The notes under the pieces are model-generated. The model saw nothing but the letters and a program-made list of their open reading frames with translations, was not told the origin of the DNA and made no database searches. Positions 20,465 through 23,478 of a DNA stretch of 23,478 bases are shown here, in pieces. This DNA comes from Treponema sp. UBA937 (GTDB lineage Bacteria > Spirochaetota > Spirochaetia > Treponematales > Breznakiellaceae): the NCBI GenBank assembly GCA_002293455.1, contig DBDH01000073.1, positions 1 through 23,478 on the forward strand, written 5' to 3'. The position numbers were made by a program, and so were the translations under genes. Position 1 is the first letter of the stretch. Each line of letters opens with the position of its first letter.

Positions 20465-22298
20465 ATTCCTCTGTCTTCACTATCGCGATATGCAGTTCAT
20501 CCAGCTGTTTCTGATCAACTTCGCTGGGGCAATCGTCCATCGGGCTTACCGCAAAAGAATTTTTGGGGAAGGCGATGACTTCTTTAATCGAAGTCTTTCC
20601 CGCCATGAGCATTACGAGACGATCAAGCCCCGGAGCGATTCCTCCGTGGGGCGGCGCGCCGTATTTGAACGCCTGCGTCAGGAAGCCGAACTTCTTTTCC
20701 GCTTCTTCGGGATTAAAGCCGACGATGTTGAAGATACGCTTTTGCAGTTCAGGATCATGTATCCTGATGGAGCCCGAAGCAAGTTCATAGCCGTTCAACA
20801 CAAGATCGTAAAGATCGCCTTTCACGGAACCCGGATCCGATTCCAATGTATCATGATACTGATTCTGCGGCCACGAGAACATGTGATGAGCAGCTTCCCA
20901 GCGGTTTTCATCTTCGTTGAATTCAAAGAGCGGGAAATCGACGATCCAGGCAAACTCAAAGCGGGAAGGATCGCAGAGGTCCATGTCTTTGCCGAGCTTG
21001 AGCCGGACAGCTCCGAGCGCGGTGTTCGCGGTTTTCCGCGATGAGTCGGCAACAATCAAAATGAGATCGCCGCATTTCGCTCCGAGCTTTTCGAGGATGG
21101 CCGCAGTTTGATCGGCAAAGAACTTAGAAACGCCGCCTTCCAGAACGGGTTCGTTTTCCGTTCCCATGACTTTCATCCAGGCCAATCCTTTGGCTTTGTA
21201 AATCTTCGCCTGCGCTTCCAGTTCTTCAATCTGCTTCCGCGAGTAAGCGGCCTGCCCCGGAACAACCAAGGCTTTTACCCCGGCGCCGGCAATGGTGATG
21301 CCCTTCGCTTTGGCAGCTTCCCGCTCCGACTCTCCCTTGCTAATCGCGTCTTTAAAAGCCTGGAAGCCGGAAGCCGCGACAAATTCATCAAAGTTCTGGA
21401 GCGGCATATCAAAACGCAAATCCGGCTTGTCAGAGCCGTACAGTTCAAGAGCTTCATCGTAGCTTAAACGCTTAAATTGTTTTGGAATATCGAGGTTCAT
21501 CGTCTTCTTAAAGATATGATGAAAGAGTCCTTCGGTCATGGAAAGAATATCGTCGCGGTCAACAAAACTCATCTCAATATCGATTTGCGTAAACTCAGGC
21601 TGACGGTCGCCGCGGGCATCTTCATCGCGGTAACAGCGGGCGATTTGGAAATATTTGTCGAAGCCCGATACCATGAGAATCTGCTTATATAATTGAGGAG
21701 ACTGAGGCAGAGCGTAGAACTTTCCGGGGTACAGCCGGGACGGCACAAGGTAGTCGCGCGCGCCTTCGGGCGTAGACTTTATAAAGGTCGGCGTTTCAAT
21801 TTCGTAAAAGCCTTCGCCCGTCATCCATTCACGGACGGCAAAGGTTACATCGTTGCGAAGTTTGATCCGCTGTTGCATTCCTTCGGAACGAAGATCGAGG
21901 TAGCGGTATGTTAAACGCAAATCTTCCTTCGCGTCGGATTCTTTATCAATTTGGAAAGGAAGCACTTCACAGCGGTTCAAGATTGATAAGCGTTTCGCGG
22001 CAACTTCAATTTCTCCGGTAGGCATTTCGGGATTGATCATCGAGCCGGGGCGCGTTCTAACGAGGCCTTCAACGGCGATACAAAACTCGTTACGCAGTTC
22101 CGCCGCGAGGGCCTTCATTTCATCGGGAGAATCCTCATCAATCACAACCTGCGTTATTCCATAGCGGTCCCGCAGATTGATAAAAGAGATTCCGCCGTGA
22201 TCGCGTTTGCGGTGGACCCATCCGTTGAGTATAACGATCTTTCCTGCGTCGGCTTTTGTGAGCGCTCCGCAGCTTGTATTGCGTTTCATTGTATTCAT
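20463..22298 (-). CDS. aspS: Aspartyl-tRNA synthetase (bacterial type)
   Basis: AspRS charges tRNA-Asp in two steps from aspartate and ATP. The protein of about 611 residues has the N-terminal OB-fold anticodon domain (VILNGWVHRKRDHGGISFIN). The class II core follows, with ALPQSPQLYKQILMVSGFDK, FQIARCYRDEDARGDRQPEF (motif 2) and GGIAPGLDRLVMLMAG (motif 3). Between motifs 2 and 3 is the bacterial insertion (GAD) domain, so it is the bacterial form; E. coli AspRS is about 590 residues. Whether it also charges tRNA-Asn cannot be decided here. The ATG at 22298 is chosen. A second ATG at 22289 and a TTG at 22304 are possible. No Shine-Dalgarno is visible. Confidence 0.96.
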   Translation of the reverse strand: MNTMKRNTSCGALTKADAGKIVILNGWVHRKRDHGGISFINLRDRYGITQVVIDEDSPDEMKALAAELRNEFCIAVEGLVRTRPGSMINPEMPTGEIEVAAKRLSILNRCEVLPFQIDKESDAKEDLRLTYRYLDLRSEGMQQRIKLRNDVTFAVREWMTGEGFYEIETPTFIKSTPEGARDYLVPSRLYPGKFYALPQSPQLYKQILMVSGFDKYFQIARCYRDEDARGDRQPEFTQIDIEMSFVDRDDILSMTEGLFHHIFKKTMNLDIPKQFKRLSYDEALELYGSDKPDLRFDMPLQNFDEFVAASGFQAFKDAISKGESEREAAKAKGITIAGAGVKALVVPGQAAYSRKQIEELEAQAKIYKAKGLAWMKVMGTENEPVLEGGVSKFFADQTAAILEKLGAKCGDLILIVADSSRKTANTALGAVRLKLGKDMDLCDPSRFEFAWIVDFPLFEFNEDENRWEAAHHMFSWPQNQYHDTLESDPGSVKGDLYDLVLNGYELASGSIRIHDPELQKRIFNIVGFNPEEAEKKFGFLTQAFKYGAPPHGGIAPGLDRLVMLMAGKTSIKEVIAFPKNSFAVSPMDDCPSEVDQKQLDELHIAIVKTEE

Positions 22299-22307
22299 AT
22301 ACAAAAT

Positions 22308-22335
22308 AATATAATGGATAACGGTTTTGTGTGAA
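22308..22335 (-). promoter_or_regulatory. Candidate promoter of aspS giving an almost leaderless transcript
   Basis: On the minus strand TTCACA (22335-22330), a 16-nt spacer and TATATT (22313-22308) each match consensus in five of six bases. The -10 ends nine bases before the ATG at 22298, so the untranslated leader would be about three bases. Confidence 0.5.
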
Positions 22336-22360
22336 GGGGGCAGGATGAATTAACAAGGTA

Positions 22361-22439
22361 CAATGAGCAATGAGCAATGAAACATCCGCTTTTGATCAAT
22401 GTTAATTGTTACATACTTCTTTGCTGATTGATCATTGCT
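22361..22439. repeat. Short tandem and inverted repeats between the HD gene and aspS
   Basis: The 7-base unit GAGCAAT recurs in tandem at 22365-22378, and AGCAATGA (22373-22380) is complementary to TCATTGCT (22432-22439). TGATCAAT (22393-22400) is also complementary to ATTGATCA (22427-22434). The segment lies just past the stop of the HD-domain gene on the minus strand and may form its mRNA 3' end. The role is uncertain. Confidence 0.5.
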
Positions 22440-22444
22440 GACTG

Positions 22445-22996
22445 TTATTTGTTGAAAATAGAAACGTACTGTCTTCGGGATTCGACAAGATCTGTAAGTT
22501 CGGTGAGCATGTCCCTGTCAACTTCTTCCGCAATGGGAAGTATGTACTGTACGGTTTCTTCGGTATAACGGCTGATAAATTCTGATTTGTTGACAAAGCC
22601 CAAAGAAATCATATTTGAGATACGGTCGGCAACTTTCAGGATTTTTGCCTGGTAGGAACCGCGCTCACGAATCCGTGTGAGAAATTCGGGTTTTGTTTCG
22701 TCAGGATGGCGGGTAACTTCCAGAACCAGTCCGTACACCTGTGGGCTTTCATAATCGATGGCCATCAGCGTGTTATGGTTAAAATCCGGAATATCTTCAA
22801 TGAGGTCATGCACTATCGATGCTTTTAAAAGGACCGAATCAATATAGCCATAATCGATAAGAATTGCCATCGTATCAATTTGATGACGGAACATATTCCC
22901 CCCTCCTTCCCTGCTCTTCCCAATCAGCGCGGTTGCCAGTTGGATGTAGGGCGCAAGATGTGTCCCTTTCAGTTGAAGCATTTCCATTCTCGTCAT
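22445..22996 (-). CDS. HD-domain protein resembling (p)ppGpp hydrolases
   Basis: The 183-residue protein has an HD-superfamily core like the hydrolase domain of SpoT/RelA and stand-alone SAH or Mesh1-type enzymes. The visible ligands are His in NMFRHQIDTMAIL, the HD pair with following ED in SIVHDLIEDIP, and the late Asp in LKVADRISNMISL. No synthetase, TGS or ACT domain is present, so if it acts on (p)ppGpp it would only degrade it. Other HD phosphohydrolase substrates are possible. The ATG at 22996 has AGAGGAA upstream at about nine bases. It lies between aspS and valS on the same strand, both linked to amino-acid charging. Confidence 0.8.
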   Translation of the reverse strand: MTRMEMLQLKGTHLAPYIQLATALIGKSREGGGNMFRHQIDTMAILIDYGYIDSVLLKASIVHDLIEDIPDFNHNTLMAIDYESPQVYGLVLEVTRHPDETKPEFLTRIRERGSYQAKILKVADRISNMISLGFVNKSEFISRYTEETVQYILPIAEEVDRDMLTELTDLVESRRQYVSIFNK

Positions 22997-23064
22997 AAGC
23001 GGCTTCCTCTTCTTTCGATTTTTGACCCGCCGCGGACAGCGGATTAAAAATCATCGAAATAATT

Positions 23065-23478
23065 TTAATTCAAATCCTTAATATATGATTCCAGTTTTTC
23101 AGTCCTTTTTAACGCGTCCTGTAATTTCGACTTTTCATTTTCAACCAGTTCCTGCGGAGCGTTTTTCACAAAGTTCTCGTTCCCCAATTTCGATTGTAAG
23201 TTTTCAATAAAACGCTTGTCCCGGTCAAGGTCCTTTGTGAACTTTTGTTTAAGGACGTTCATGTCAACAGCATCGGCGATATACACGAGCACTTCAAAAT
23301 CCCGGCTTCCCACAAGGAGAATGGCTCCCTCCGGCCGCTTGAAGATTTCATCGCTCCGTATGTCCTCTATGGCCAAATCGCCCACACCAGCAAGCAGCTT
23401 CAAAAGTTCTTCGTTCTCCGCGAGGAAAGCTTTGTTTATGTTATTTACGGCAAAACGGATGCTGACTTTCAGCTTTTT
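23065..23478 (-). CDS. valS: Valyl-tRNA synthetase, C-terminal fragment (cut by window edge)
   Basis: Only the last 137 codons are present; the frame runs open to the right edge. The fragment has the ValRS C-terminal layout: a strand-rich linker (AILLVGSRDFEVLVYIADAV), then the coiled-coil arm that grips tRNA-Val (VLKQKFTKDLDRDKRFIENL, LGNENFVKNAPQELVENEKS, LKRTEKLESYIKDL). The run from SKLGNENFVKNAP to the final LESYI is typical of ValRS. The catalytic domains lie outside the window. About 70 bp separate its stop from the start of the HD-domain gene, including a GATTTTT/AAAAATC hairpin (23017-23052) without a T-run. Confidence 0.9.
   Translation of the reverse strand, partial: KKLKVSIRFAVNNINKAFLAENEELLKLLAGVGDLAIEDIRSDEIFKRPEGAILLVGSRDFEVLVYIADAVDMNVLKQKFTKDLDRDKRFIENLQSKLGNENFVKNAPQELVENEKSKLQDALKRTEKLESYIKDLN

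Noticed and set aside
22361..22439. CRISPR-like spaced repeats
   Set aside because: The repeated unit is only 7 bases, in tandem and without spacers, and no cas gene is present.
23017..23052. Hairpin between valS and the HD-domain gene as a terminator
   Set aside because: The GATTTTT/AAAAATC arms place A residues, not T, at the 3' side on both strands, so it does not fit an intrinsic terminator.

Overview
The window looks like a spirochaete chromosome, most probably Treponema-like. This is an inference from the proteins and gene order: a ribosomal RNA-processing operon running into FliK/FlhB-like and cyclic-di-GMP genes, a XylF-type sugar lipoprotein, and relaxed lipoprotein signals. No rRNA, tRNA, IS element, prophage or CRISPR array was seen.

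Bases 1-7223 (+) form one compact gene train with mostly overlapping stops and starts: rpsP, a KH-domain protein, rimM, trmD, rplS, a FliK/YlqG-like protein, a small FlhB C-domain protein, an HD-GYP protein, yraN, two small conserved-looking proteins and a GGDEF diguanylate cyclase. It joins translation and RNA processing to flagellar-export-like and cyclic-di-GMP functions. The rpsP leader can be folded as an H-type pseudoknot.

Bases 7224-9991 (+) hold mtnN and luxS (the two-step SAH to homocysteine route), a Phd/RelE-type toxin-antitoxin pair with its own promoter, and amrA. The mtnN leader is a duplicated repeat that copies its own Shine-Dalgarno block. queD lies convergent to amrA. Between queD and corA is about 600 bp without a large gene. 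It holds a hairpin-rich segment closed by a 13-bp inverted repeat, then a promoter, a 33-codon leader ORF and a hairpin that masks the corA ribosome-binding site.

Bases 11979-17053 (-) carry a sugar-sensing cassette: membrane-anchored sugar-binding protein, LytS/YesM histidine kinase, YesN/AraC response regulator and a XylF-like lipoprotein. It resembles XylFII-LytS-YesN systems, but no sugar ABC ATPase or permease is next to it. A MarR regulator follows, with a promoter and a palindromic operator.

Bases 17848-20464 (+) are a textbook SAM-I riboswitch with antiterminator and terminator controlling metN-metI-metQ. This links methionine uptake to the mtnN/luxS recycling step upstream. MetN lacks the usual C-terminal methionine-sensing domain, and MetQ lacks a lipobox cysteine.

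Bases 20463-23478 (-) hold aspS, an HD-domain (p)ppGpp-hydrolase-like protein and the C-terminal end of valS, cut by the window edge.

Across the window, four genes (amrA, queD, the anchored sugar-binding protein and aspS) lack a visible Shine-Dalgarno sequence and have a -10-like hexamer only 6-9 nt before the ATG, which suggests leaderless transcripts.
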